Source of the DNA: JBAZDV01 sp041669745
Lineage (GTDB): Archaea; Thermoplasmatota; Thermoplasmata; Methanomassiliicoccales; Methanomethylophilaceae
Reading direction: 5' to 3'
Assembly: GCA_041669745.1 (NCBI GenBank)
Contig: JBAYAO010000012.1
Span: forward strand, 1 to 24,144
Length of the DNA: 24,144 bases
In this document: piece after piece, positions 15,580 to 23,944 of the stretch
Position numbering within the stretch: the first letter of the stretch is position 1
How the letters are laid out: each line of letters starts with the position of its first letter
Notes under the pieces: model-generated
What the model saw: the letters and a program-made list of their open reading frames with translations, nothing else
Databases searched by the model: none
Told to the model about the DNA's origin: nothing
Program-made: the position numbers and the translations under genes

Positions 15580-15610
15580 CGGAATCCTAACACAGCAATA
15601 GAATCAACGG

Positions 15611-15619
15611 ACATAAAGT
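15611..15619 (-). promoter_or_regulatory. Box A of rfcS
   Basis: On the minus strand the sequence reads CTTTATGT about 36 bases before the rfcS ATG, the right distance for a promoter with a leader of roughly ten bases. Confidence 0.4.
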
Positions 15620-15682
15620 TTCGCCACTGTTGGAAGTTGAGGGTGAATATGATTATCAACGAATAAATCATACCATGTAGAC

Positions 15683-16636
15683 ATGAAGATCTTCGATGTC
15701 TACAAACTGGCCATTGAAACGGGGATCAAAAACGATCCGCGACCCAAAAAAGAAGTGGACCTCGTCATCAAAGATGCGAAGGACACATTCGAAAAGATGG
15801 ATGCGGACAAAAAACCCTATTACGATCAGGAAAGACTTTGGAATCCATACGCGGATTCGCGTTTTTCTTGGGGCAACAGGGATTCCGATGTCGAAAAATT
15901 GATGTGGGGCATAGATATAGGAACGGGAGAGGTGCTCCTTGCGGATAGACTCAGAGAAAAAGGGGAAAGGATATCCGGTATCGTAGGCCACCATCCGTTA
16001 GGATTGGCGAAGACGTTTTTTCCAGAGGTTATGTGGATGCAGGCTGAGATGTATCACAGCAGCGGCATACCTATAAATGTCGCGGAAGGTCTGATAAAGC
16101 CCCGTATGTCAGAGGTCTCTCGCGCCGTTATGCCGTCGAATTACAATCAGGCGGTGGATGCAGCAAGGCTTCTGAATATTCCGATAATGAATGTCCATTC
16201 TCCTGCGGACAACTGTGTTCAGAAATTCCTGGAAAATGAATTCGAAAGGAAACCTGCGACGTATCTAGGGGATATTGTGGATCACCTCATGGAGATACCG
16301 GAATTTCAGATGGCATCCAAGTGCAATTCTCCTCCGAAGGTCGTCGTCGGGGATAAAAAGGCACATGCCGGAAAGGTTATATTCAAAATGACAGGCGGAA
16401 CATCTGGCCCCAAGGAGATATATGAGAAGATGGCCCTGGCGGGCGTAGGGACTGTGGTGGGAATGCATTTTCCGGAATCGCATATCGAAGAGGCGAGGAA
16501 ACATCATATAAATCTGGTCGTATCGGGGCATATGGCATCGGACTCACTCGGAATAAACATCATAGCCGACGTATGGCAACAGCACGGCATCGAGATAGTT
16601 CCGTGTTCGGGTTTTATCCGTGTGAGTAGGGGTTAA
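15683..16636 (+). CDS. NIF3/DUF34-family metal-binding protein
   Basis: A 317-residue protein of the NIF3 (DUF34, YbgI-like) family, whose members form toroidal oligomers with a two-metal site. The first metal motif GIVGHHPLGL is at residues 99-108 (His103, His104). The closing motif VVSGHMASDSLGINIIAD near residue 285 supplies another His, with Asp where many relatives have Glu. A bacterial relative has been linked to GTP cyclohydrolase activity and others to metal or cofactor metabolism; the true reaction is unsettled. The N-terminal 60 residues are longer than in YbgI. The orc1/cdc6 gene begins one base after its stop, so the two are very likely co-transcribed. Confidence 0.82.
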   Translation: MKIFDVYKLAIETGIKNDPRPKKEVDLVIKDAKDTFEKMDADKKPYYDQERLWNPYADSRFSWGNRDSDVEKLMWGIDIGTGEVLLADRLREKGERISGIVGHHPLGLAKTFFPEVMWMQAEMYHSSGIPINVAEGLIKPRMSEVSRAVMPSNYNQAVDAARLLNIPIMNVHSPADNCVQKFLENEFERKPATYLGDIVDHLMEIPEFQMASKCNSPPKVVVGDKKAHAGKVIFKMTGGTSGPKEIYEKMALAGVGTVVGMHFPESHIEEARKHHINLVVSGHMASDSLGINIIADVWQQHGIEIVPCSGFIRVSRG

Positions 16637-16637
16637 G

Positions 16638-17798
16638 ATGTTAGGTCGCGCATCCGTCATCGTCAAGGACAGCAACAAGCTTTCATTCGATTATGTTCCG
16701 GTCAGGCTTGTCTGCCGTGAAGAGCAGACGAAACGTCTTTCAATGCTTTTTCGCACCGTCATAGAGGACGGAAGGTCGGAGACGGCATTCCTCACGGGCA
16801 GTGTAGGTACCGGAAAAACAGCGACTGCGAAAAGGTTTTGCGCGGATATGATGCAGTACGGTCTGAAGAGCAATGTGCCTCTCGATTTCATCTTTGTCAA
16901 TTGCAGGCAGAGAAGTACCGAAGCGGGAGTCCTTCTACAGCTGATAAGGCATTACGATCCCGGATTTCCGGACAGAGGATTCTCATCCTCCGAGATGATG
17001 AGGACTCTGAGAGGAAGGATCGATAAGGACAGGAAAAGGCTCGTGATCGTGCTGGATGAGGTCGATGTGCTTCTGAAGAAGGGCTCTGTGGATCTGATAT
17101 ACCAGCTTTCAAGATTCAGTGAAGAGAGCATCAATGTCACGGTGTCGGTATCTTTGATACTTATAGCGCAGGAATATGTTCTGGATCGTCTGGACGATGC
17201 GTCACTGTCCACTTTCAAGAGGACGAATGCCATACGTTTCAACAAATACACAAGGGATGAGTTGCGCGAGATAGTGGCTGTACGCGTTGAGGAGGCATTG
17301 GTCGCGGGCGGAATAAAAGATGATGCGATAGACCTGATCGCCGACATCTCGTCTGAATACGGTGACGCCAGATTTGCCATAGACCTCCTGGATAAATCTG
17401 CACGTATAGGTGAGGAAAAACCGGACGGAATCATCACCGCTGAAGAGATACGTGCAGCCAAAGCGATGATCTACTCTGTTGTTACTGAAAGCAAATTAAG
17501 CAATCTGGATCAGAATCACATGGTCACGCTGTTGGCCATAGCCAGGTCGATAAAGGCGATGTCATATGTCCAGTCACCGGCTGCAGAGAAGACGTATGCC
17601 GTGGTGTGCGAGGAGTATGGCATAACAGCGAGGAAACACACGCAGTTCTGGTCATATGTTCAAGACCTGGAAAAGATAAATCTCATAGTTACCAAGACAG
17701 TGTCAGATGGCAATACAGGCGGAAGGACGACCCTGATATCACTGCCGGATATTCCCTCAAAGGTATTGGCAAGAAAGATCGAAGAGCTCATGGAATGA
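16638..17798 (+). CDS. orc1: Orc1/Cdc6-type replication initiator
   Basis: A 386-residue AAA+ protein that binds archaeal origins and helps load the MCM helicase. Walker A GSVGTGKT lies at residues 54-61, Walker B VIVLDEVD at 136-143, followed by an AAA+ lid and a C-terminal winged helix (about 290-386). Archaeal initiator genes often sit beside an origin. Here only one base separates the gene from the NIF3 gene and 37 bases follow it, so no origin fits next to it. It may therefore be a second, non-origin-linked paralogue, or the origin may lie outside the window. No repeated origin-recognition boxes were seen. Confidence 0.93.
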   Translation: MLGRASVIVKDSNKLSFDYVPVRLVCREEQTKRLSMLFRTVIEDGRSETAFLTGSVGTGKTATAKRFCADMMQYGLKSNVPLDFIFVNCRQRSTEAGVLLQLIRHYDPGFPDRGFSSSEMMRTLRGRIDKDRKRLVIVLDEVDVLLKKGSVDLIYQLSRFSEESINVTVSVSLILIAQEYVLDRLDDASLSTFKRTNAIRFNKYTRDELREIVAVRVEEALVAGGIKDDAIDLIADISSEYGDARFAIDLLDKSARIGEEKPDGIITAEEIRAAKAMIYSVVTESKLSNLDQNHMVTLLAIARSIKAMSYVQSPAAEKTYAVVCEEYGITARKHTQFWSYVQDLEKINLIVTKTVSDGNTGGRTTLISLPDIPSKVLARKIEELME

Positions 17799-17835
17799 CC
17801 GCAAATCCTATATCCTCGGTCTCTGTCACACGGCT

Positions 17836-18759
17836 GTGAAATGCGATCTCTGTCCGTTCGATGCCGTCACGTATATTAGATACAACGGTTCGCATCTTTG
17901 TTCCGAGCATTTTAAGGCATATGTGGAAAGAAGGGTCAAGCGGGAGATCAGAAAACAGGTCGATCTGAAGCCGGGTGATGTGATCGGGGTCGCCGTATCC
18001 GGCGGAAAGGACAGCATGGTCACATTGCACATGCTCGATAGGATCCTGAACCATAGGGACGACATCGAAATACATTGCATCACCGTTGATGAGGGTATAA
18101 ACGGATACAGACCGCCGAGTATCGACATTGTCAGGGATTTCTGCAGGAGCAGGGATATCCAGTTGCACGTCGTGTCTTTCGAAAAGGAATTCGGGTTGAC
18201 AATGGATCAGGTCGCACCCCTTTCGGTAGACAACACACCGTGTACGTATTGCGGCGTGTTTCGCAGGAAATGTATGAACGATGTCGCTGAAGAGATAGGG
18301 GCGTCATATCTTGCCACAGGCCACAATCTTGACGATGTGGCACAGTCGATAATGATGAATTTTGTCAGGGGAGATGTAGAGCGTTTGGCCAGACTGGGTC
18401 CGCATAAGAAAGTGCAGCCGGGGCTGGTCCCCAGGATATATCCGTTGAGGATGATACCCGAGAAGGAATCCCTGCTTTATGCGATGGTCGCGGGGATCAG
18501 ATATCACGACGGGACGTGTCCTTACTGGGAGGCGGCATTGAGGAATCAGTATCGTGAGATCATCGACGATCTGGAGATGAGGTCACCGGGTTCAAAGTTC
18601 AGTATCGTATCATCTTACGACAAGATCCTCCCTATGCTGTCGAATTATGTAAGACCGGCAGGATTGAGAAGGTGCCATTGCGGAGAACCTACACTAGGTT
18701 CGGAGTGTAAGGCATGCGAACTCTCAGAGAAAATGAGAAGGAAGATCAGAGATCCTTGA
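17836..18759 (+). CDS. ncs6: Ncs6/TtuA-type tRNA 2-thiouridine synthetase
   Basis: A 307-residue PP-loop ATPase of the TtcA/TtuA/Ncs6 family, which adenylates a tRNA uridine and replaces its oxygen with sulfur. An N-terminal zinc finger uses Cys3, Cys6, Cys22 and His25. The PP-loop SGGKDS is at residues 55-60. Cys136 and Cys139 (PCTYCG) with Cys228 (TCPYW) match the three cysteines that hold a [4Fe-4S] cluster in TtuA. A C-terminal zinc ribbon uses Cys280, Cys282, Cys291 and Cys294. The start is GTG at 17836, fixed by the conserved KCDLC opening; no strong ribosome site is seen. Sulfur could come from a ubiquitin-like carrier or, given the operon at 2180-3941, a Tus-like relay. The last 14 bases overlap the convergent radical SAM gene. 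Confidence 0.92.
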   Translation: MKCDLCPFDAVTYIRYNGSHLCSEHFKAYVERRVKREIRKQVDLKPGDVIGVAVSGGKDSMVTLHMLDRILNHRDDIEIHCITVDEGINGYRPPSIDIVRDFCRSRDIQLHVVSFEKEFGLTMDQVAPLSVDNTPCTYCGVFRRKCMNDVAEEIGASYLATGHNLDDVAQSIMMNFVRGDVERLARLGPHKKVQPGLVPRIYPLRMIPEKESLLYAMVAGIRYHDGTCPYWEAALRNQYREIIDDLEMRSPGSKFSIVSSYDKILPMLSNYVRPAGLRRCHCGEPTLGSECKACELSEKMRRKIRDP

Positions 18760-19777
18760 ACGGAACCAGGTCGCAGCATGTACATTCAAAGCACATGGTT
18801 TTGAAGGACCTCGTGTCGAGATCGTACCTTCTGAATATCTCTTTCTGTTCCTTTGCGAGATAGATCATCCTTTCAGGTGTAATGGGCGCTATGTCGTCCA
18901 ATGCCCTGTGAATGCCCTCTTTGTTGACAGGTGTTTGTTTCAAGGCCCTCAATCCGGGCGCCACGCCCCTCATGCCAAGCCTGACCATGATCTCTATCAG
19001 ATCGTCATCGCTTTCGCCGAGGCCGTATATCACATTGCTCGTCACGGCGCCCTTTCCGAATACGGATACGGCGTATTCCAGCATCCTGAAGATATTATCG
19101 TAATCCAATCCAGGACAGACCTTTTCGAAGATATCCTTTCGGGCTGCCTCGCAATTGATCTTTATCTCGGTGGCTCCTGCATTGTGAAGAGCATCTATCT
19201 GTTCGGTGGAATCGACATAAGGTTCGACGCCGATAGGCGTCTCTGGAAACGCGGCCCTAAGTTTCCCTATGCACGAAACAAAACGGTCCACGGTTTCCTG
19301 AACGCTTCCGACAACACCGCTTGTAAGTGCGATGGATTTGATCTTTTGTGTTTTCGATGCTTCCTCTATCATATTGACGATCTTCTCATCTGTGAGGTCC
19401 TTGGTTATGTTTTTGTCAAGAAGTGGCGAGGTGCAATATGCGCAATTGTAGATGCATCTCTGATCAAGGTTGAAGAACGCTTGCTCCGGACAATGAAATA
19501 CCACAGGCTCGATCTTCACTTCGTATAGGAAAGGTTTCCCCTTTCTGGTGATGAAGAGCGTACCTCTGTCACTGTGCAGCTCAAAATCGCCCTCATCATA
19601 AGACACGGTCTTTTTCACCCTTACGCCGTTGAATGCAAAAACAACGGAGCGGGTTCCCGCTCCAGGGCCGGCGGTGGACCTGGAGATCCTCACCGGGACC
19701 TTGTAGTCCTTCGGCAATTTTACGGAACCGCCGAGAATAAGCTCGGCTTTATTTCTAAGAACTACATCTTTTTCCAT
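18746..19777 (-). CDS. Radical SAM protein of unassigned function
   Basis: A 343-residue radical SAM enzyme. The cluster motif CIYNCAYC (Cys108, Cys112, Cys115) follows an N-terminal region of about 90 residues unrelated to the core. The rest resembles a biotin-synthase-like barrel, with TSGVVGS and a GLGESDDD segment that fits the SAM-binding GxGE region. The C-terminus carries a cysteine cluster CFECTCC (near residues 331-337), possibly for a second metal centre. The ATG overlaps the end of cysS by 16 bases and has a GGAG ribosome site, so it is coupled to cysS. A link to cysteine, tRNA or sulfur insertion is suggested by context only. No specific family was recognised. Confidence 0.85.
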   Translation of the reverse strand: MEKDVVLRNKAELILGGSVKLPKDYKVPVRISRSTAGPGAGTRSVVFAFNGVRVKKTVSYDEGDFELHSDRGTLFITRKGKPFLYEVKIEPVVFHCPEQAFFNLDQRCIYNCAYCTSPLLDKNITKDLTDEKIVNMIEEASKTQKIKSIALTSGVVGSVQETVDRFVSCIGKLRAAFPETPIGVEPYVDSTEQIDALHNAGATEIKINCEAARKDIFEKVCPGLDYDNIFRMLEYAVSVFGKGAVTSNVIYGLGESDDDLIEIMVRLGMRGVAPGLRALKQTPVNKEGIHRALDDIAPITPERMIYLAKEQKEIFRRYDLDTRSFKTMCFECTCCDLVPFKDL

Positions 19778-21159
19778 TTTGCTCCTTCCGTCGAATCCTC
19801 GAGCTGGATTCCAGCCTTCATCAGTTCGGTTCTGATCAGGTCCGCCAGGTCATACGCTTTGCGCCTTCTCAACTCTGTGCGGAGATCGATCAATATGTCC
19901 ATCACCTTATCCATCGATCCGTCGGATGTCTCATTGTCGGGCAGAATTCCCAGGATTCCATTGAATTCGTCCATCAACAGAATCATCTGTTCCGCATCCC
20001 CCTTCGACAGGGTCCTGTCGGCCATGGCCTTGTTCGTCGCTCTCGCCGTGTCGAACATGACCTCGATCGCGCCGCGGGTGTTGAAATCGTCATTCATATT
20101 CTCTATGAACCTTTCTCTAGATGATGCAGCAAGGTCTGTTACGTCTCCAGCTTCGGGTGCGTTCTTCACGTACGACTGCAGTTCACGGTAGTTGTTCCAA
20201 AGTCTTCTCAGTGCACCGGTGGCTTCGTCGAATGCCTCCTCTCCGTAAACCAGAGGGCTCATGTAATGGGTGTTGAGGAAGTAGAAGCGGATGGCGTATT
20301 TATCATACCTCTCGGCCACGTCCTTGACCCTGAAGAAATTGCCCATTGACTTCGACATCTTTTCACCTTTGACCTGAAGCATACCGTTATGCATCCAATA
20401 GTTGGCCAGCGGTTCCCCTGTCACAGCTTCGGTCTGAAGGATCTCGTTCTCGTGGTGCGGGAATATGAGATCGTTCCCGCCGCCATGGATATCTATCCTG
20501 TTCCCGAGGTGGCGTCTGATCATCGCAGAGCACTCGATATGCCACCCTGGTCTTCCTTTTCCCCAGGGGGAGTCCCACGAGATCTCACCGGGTTTCGCGC
20601 TCTTCCACACGGCAAAGTCCATCGGACACCTTTTGTTCTCGTCCGGTGATATACGTCCTGAGGATTCCATATCCTCCAGTCTTTGATTGGTCAGGCGACC
20701 GTAGTCATCGACCTTTTCAACTGAGAAGTATACACTTCCGTCGGATGTCACATAGCCGAATCCGTTGTCGATTATCTCCTTTACCATTTGGATGATGTCA
20801 TCCATGCTTTCGCTCGCCTTGGGATATATGTCGGCCTTGCTTATGCCCAGTTTGGTGATGTCCTCAAAATACCTGCGTATGTATCTGGCGGACAATTCCA
20901 GTGCATCGATCCCTTCCTCATTGGCCTTTTTTATGATCTTGTCATCAACGTCTGTGAAATTCGTCACATGCGTGACATGATAACCGCAGTATCTGAGATA
21001 TTTCGCGACCATATCGAACACGATCATACTTCTGGCATGTCCCATGTGGATGTCATCGTAAACGGTCACCCCGCACACGTACAGCTTGACCTTGCCTTCT
21101 TCTATCGGTATGAACTCCTCTTTCCTGTTGGTCAGTGTGTTATGGATCATCAGGGACAT
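19762..21159 (-). CDS. cysS: Cysteinyl-tRNA synthetase
   Basis: A 465-residue class I synthetase that charges tRNA-Cys. The HIGH motif appears as HMGH at residues 38-41 and KMSKS is at 267-271. Zinc ligands Cys29, Cys210, His235 and Glu239 match the known set one position later than in the E. coli enzyme. The length is typical. The ATG at 21159 has no ribosome site but lies about 30 bases after a good box A (21186-21192), so the message is probably leaderless. Many methanogens charge tRNA-Cys by the SepRS/SepCysS route; the CysRS here, beside cysE and cysK, points to direct charging with free cysteine. The radical SAM gene overlaps its 3' end. Confidence 0.97.
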   Translation of the reverse strand: MSLMIHNTLTNRKEEFIPIEEGKVKLYVCGVTVYDDIHMGHARSMIVFDMVAKYLRYCGYHVTHVTNFTDVDDKIIKKANEEGIDALELSARYIRRYFEDITKLGISKADIYPKASESMDDIIQMVKEIIDNGFGYVTSDGSVYFSVEKVDDYGRLTNQRLEDMESSGRISPDENKRCPMDFAVWKSAKPGEISWDSPWGKGRPGWHIECSAMIRRHLGNRIDIHGGGNDLIFPHHENEILQTEAVTGEPLANYWMHNGMLQVKGEKMSKSMGNFFRVKDVAERYDKYAIRFYFLNTHYMSPLVYGEEAFDEATGALRRLWNNYRELQSYVKNAPEAGDVTDLAASSRERFIENMNDDFNTRGAIEVMFDTARATNKAMADRTLSKGDAEQMILLMDEFNGILGILPDNETSDGSMDKVMDILIDLRTELRRRKAYDLADLIRTELMKAGIQLEDSTEGAKWKKM

Positions 21160-21185
21160 AATATTTCGAGAATCCCGTACTTACG

Positions 21186-21192
21186 TATAAAG
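21186..21192 (-). promoter_or_regulatory. Box A of cysS
   Basis: The minus strand reads TCTTTATACG, centred about 30 bases before the cysS ATG. This predicts transcription starting within a few bases of the start codon and gives cysS a promoter separate from cysK-cysE. Confidence 0.55.
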
Positions 21193-21223
21193 ATTGACGG
21201 GAAAAGAATCGTTGCCGGAAGCA

Positions 21224-21871
21224 TTATACATCGCTGCGGTCGTTCTCAAGCTCTTCGATACGTTTTTTCAATTTGGATATCTCGATTTCCACCTTGGAGA
21301 ATTCATCTCTTACAGGATCGGGAAGGTCATTATGCTTCAATTCAGATTCGTTGTTAACGCCTTTGCGTTTGATTATCTTGCCGGGAACCCCGACGACGGT
21401 GCAATCGTCAGGCACATCCTTGAGAACGACTGAACCTGCGCCTATGCGCACATTGTTCCCTATGGTTATGTTTCCGAGTACGGTTGCGTTTGCGCCCAAT
21501 ACAACGTGATTTCCGATCGTCGGATGTCTTTTGCCTTTGTTGAATGATACACCGCCCAAGGTGACCCCCTGGTACATGATCACATGGTCGCCGATCACGG
21601 CTGTTTCACCGATGACCACACCTGTTGCATGGTCTATGAAGAACGATTTCCCGATGGTTGCACCGGGATGGATATCGGCACCCGTTAGAGTATGCGCCTG
21701 ATAATTGATCCTCCGGGCCTCATCGAATCTGCCTTCGATCCACAGTTCATGGCTCTCCCTGTACATCGACACCGCATGCAGACCGGTGTGGTACTTTCTC
21801 GCATCATCTTCAGAGTCGACAGCGGGATCGCACTCGAGAACGACCGCCAGATCATCAGGCAGGATATTCAT
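21224..21871 (-). CDS. cysE: Serine O-acetyltransferase
   Basis: A 215-residue enzyme that makes O-acetylserine from serine and acetyl-CoA, the first step of cysteine synthesis. The left-handed beta-helix hexapeptide repeats span about residues 67-170 (GADIHPGATIGKSFFIDHATGVVIGETA). The active-site segment contains GVTLGG and GKRHPTIG. It is of the short EpsC type with a reduced N-terminal helical domain. The C-terminal 40 residues are charged and may form a coiled coil (EIEISKLKKRIEELEND), which is not usual and might bind partners. The ATG at 21871 is preferred; a TTG at 21883 overlaps the cysK stop (TTGA). Only 8 bases separate cysK and this ATG, so both form one operon. Confidence 0.94.
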   Translation of the reverse strand: MNILPDDLAVVLECDPAVDSEDDARKYHTGLHAVSMYRESHELWIEGRFDEARRINYQAHTLTGADIHPGATIGKSFFIDHATGVVIGETAVIGDHVIMYQGVTLGGVSFNKGKRHPTIGNHVVLGANATVLGNITIGNNVRIGAGSVVLKDVPDDCTVVGVPGKIIKRKGVNNESELKHNDLPDPVRDEFSKVEIEISKLKKRIEELENDRSDV

Positions 21872-21879
21872 GATAACAC

Positions 21880-22785
21880 TCAATCAAACATCCCTGTACT
21901 TAAATATCTGTCCCCTCCGTCCGGCAGGATTGCTACAAAAGTCTTGTTCCTCTCTCCGGCGGCCAATTTCAATGCGGCGGATACGGCTGCACCGGATGAG
22001 ATACCCGCAAAAATACCCTCTTCTCTGGCGAGTCTGCGTGCAGTATCTACAGCATCGCTACTTTTCACGGTGATCACTCTTTTCACGGCGTTTCGGTCAT
22101 AGTTGTCGGGGATGAAGTTTGCGCCTATGCCCTGTATGTCATGAGGCCCTGTTCTTCCTTCTGTTATCAGCGGACTTTCAGCCGGTTCCACACCTATAAC
22201 CTTAGCATCGGAAGAAAAGTCCTTCAATGCCCTCCCGATGCCCGTCACGGTTCCGCCGGTGCCTATACCTGCCACCACATAGTCCACTTCAGGAACATCT
22301 TCCAGTATCTCCCTGGCCGTTTGCACGTAATGAGCTGCGGGATTGGCAGGATTCCTGAATTGCTGAAGTATGAAACCATTTGTCTTCTCTGCAATTTCAT
22401 CGGCAGTTTTCAGGGCACCGGCCATGCCTTCTTTTCCCGGTGTCAGTACAACATCGGCACCGTACGCTTTCATCATGCTGATGCGTTCCTTGCTCATGGT
22501 ATCCGGCATTACGATCACGACCTTGTAATTCCGAACGGCGGCGACCATTGCCAGGCCGATTCCCATATTTCCGGATGTCGGTTCGATCACGGTCCCGCCT
22601 TTTGCGAGAAGGCCCTTGGACTCTGCATCGATTATCATAGATAAGGCGGCCCTATCCTTGATGGAACCCCCTGGATTCTTACTCTCCAGTTTCACATACA
22701 CTTTCGAAGACAATCCCGCTGTCAGCTTGTTGAGTCTGATCACGGGTGTGTTGCCGATTGCCTCAAGGATGTTCCCGTACATCAT
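21880..22785 (-). CDS. cysK: Cysteine synthase (O-acetylserine sulfhydrylase)
   Basis: A 301-residue PLP enzyme of the beta family that makes cysteine from O-acetylserine and sulfide. The PLP-binding lysine is Lys43 in NPGGSIKDRA. The substrate loop EPTSGNMGIG lies at about 68-77, the phosphate-binding GIGTGGTVTG at about 173-182, and the C-terminal PDGGDRYLSTGMF is typical. It lies directly before cysE on the same strand. Two consecutive ATGs mark the start (22785 and 22782). A cystathionine beta-synthase role is less likely given the cysE partner and the absence of CBS domains. The operon is probably of bacterial descent, which is inference. Confidence 0.95.
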   Translation of the reverse strand: MMYGNILEAIGNTPVIRLNKLTAGLSSKVYVKLESKNPGGSIKDRAALSMIIDAESKGLLAKGGTVIEPTSGNMGIGLAMVAAVRNYKVVIVMPDTMSKERISMMKAYGADVVLTPGKEGMAGALKTADEIAEKTNGFILQQFRNPANPAAHYVQTAREILEDVPEVDYVVAGIGTGGTVTGIGRALKDFSSDAKVIGVEPAESPLITEGRTGPHDIQGIGANFIPDNYDRNAVKRVITVKSSDAVDTARRLAREEGIFAGISSGAAVSAALKLAAGERNKTFVAILPDGGDRYLSTGMFD

Positions 22786-22848
22786 GGGTCGGCAATCGCA
22801 CTGTTCCGTTATTAATTATTGTAAAAAGAAGATGTTTCGGAATGGAGT

Positions 22849-23223
22849 TCAGTGCTTTCCGCAGGTACAAGTGTGCTCCTCTTCATGATCATGATGGTCG
22901 CATTCTGTATCAGGATCGTACCGAAGATCGTTTGATATCAATGCATTGATCTGGTCATCTGCGTTTCCCGATACTCCGGGATACACTTTTATGCCTTCGC
23001 TGTCAAGCATCTCCCTGGCGCCTCCGCCGATACCTCCGCAGATCAATCCGGATACACCCAGGCTCCTGAGGTAACCGGCAAGCGAACCGTGGCTGTTGCC
23101 GTTGGACCCTATGATCTCCGACGAAACGATCTTATTGTCCGTTATCGTGTAGACCTTGAATGATTCCGTTCTTCCAAAGTGCTGGAACACTTCTCCGTTA
23201 TCATATGTCACCGCTACTTTCAT
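22849..23223 (-). CDS. NifX/NifB-type iron-molybdenum cofactor-binding-like protein
   Basis: A 124-residue protein of the dinitrogenase FeMo-cofactor family (NifX/NifB C-terminal/NafY fold). Family features are MKVAVTYDNGEVFQHFGRTESF (residues 1-22, with HFGR) and the GLICGGIGGGAREML strand-turn-helix with Cys62. The last 17 residues are rich in His and Cys (about 108-124), a likely metal-binding tail. Family members bind and carry Fe-S-type clusters. They are widespread in methanogens without nitrogenase, and no nif genes are nearby. The ATG at 23223 is chosen because GAGGAAAG stands before it and the family begins there; an earlier start at 23253 adds 10 basic residues. cysK starts 63 bases downstream. 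Confidence 0.85.
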   Translation of the reverse strand: MKVAVTYDNGEVFQHFGRTESFKVYTITDNKIVSSEIIGSNGNSHGSLAGYLRSLGVSGLICGGIGGGAREMLDSEGIKVYPGVSGNADDQINALISNDLRYDPDTECDHHDHEEEHTCTCGKH

Positions 23224-23376
23224 TCTCTTTCCTCTTTTTCTGTAGATACGCAAATCGGTCTACTGATCGATGTAACAATGTTAATGTATTTGGTTTTAAC
23301 TGACTTGAAACAGGAGACATCAGACGTATAGACCGAAAAAATGAAATTCGGGTTTGCAAAATATGTGATCGATGCA

Positions 23377-23925
23377 TCAAAGCATCAAATTCGCGGATCT
23401 CAGCTCGGCGGCGATCTTGTCCACCGCACGGATGACATCCTCGGGGATCTTCGCTCCGGTGCAGACCATCTTCCCGGATCCGAAGAGGAGCACGACCACC
23501 TTGGGATCGTCAAGTCTGTACACGAGCCCAGGGAACTGTTCCGGCTCATATTCGACCTTCTCGAGACCAAGGGTGATGGCCACCGTGTTGAGATTAATCT
23601 CCTGTTCGAGATCGGACGATGCGACGATATTCTGAACTTCGATCTTGGGCTCGATCGTTATGAAGATGTTCGCCTTCTTGAGGTCCTCCTTGACCTTGTC
23701 GATCGCGATCCTCACCTGGTCGCGATTCTTTGCGCCGGTACAGACGACCTTCCCGCTCCTGAAGAGAAGCGTCGCAGTCTTTGGGTCCTTGAGTCTGTAG
23801 ACGAGTCCCGGGAACTGCTGGGGGTTGTATTCGGTTCCGTCAAGTGCAGTCTCAATGGCATTCAGGTCGAGTTCCTGTTCGAGCGAACTGGATGCGACAA
23901 CGTTCTCAATAGTCATTTTGGCCAT
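23377..23925 (-). CDS. tbp: TATA-box-binding protein
   Basis: A 182-residue archaeal TBP that recognises box A promoters and recruits TFB and RNA polymerase. The two imperfect repeats are plain: residues about 5-92 and 96-182, each with NIVASSxLxQExxLN, a YxPxQFPGLVYRLxDPK segment and an FxSGKxVCTGAK strand. The acidic tail found in some archaeal TBPs is absent. The ATG at 23923-23925 has the strong ribosome site AGGTGA. Two tandem TATTTAAA boxes lie upstream (23945-23964). tRNA-Cys lies further upstream on the same strand with its own T-rich end, so tbp is probably transcribed separately. Confidence 0.98.
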   Translation of the reverse strand: MAKMTIENVVASSSLEQELDLNAIETALDGTEYNPQQFPGLVYRLKDPKTATLLFRSGKVVCTGAKNRDQVRIAIDKVKEDLKKANIFITIEPKIEVQNIVASSDLEQEINLNTVAITLGLEKVEYEPEQFPGLVYRLDDPKVVVLLFGSGKMVCTGAKIPEDVIRAVDKIAAELRSANLML

Positions 23926-23944
23926 CGATTCACCTGGACCTCCG

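Noticed and set aside
16600..17850. Replication origin beside orc1/cdc6
   Set aside because: No A/T-rich gap and no repeated origin-box-like sequence; the flanking genes are one and 37 bases away.
18908..19528. Open frame of 206 codons on the plus strand
   Set aside because: It is antisense to the radical SAM gene, which has the CxxxCxxC motif and a good start; no domain or ribosome site supports the antisense frame.
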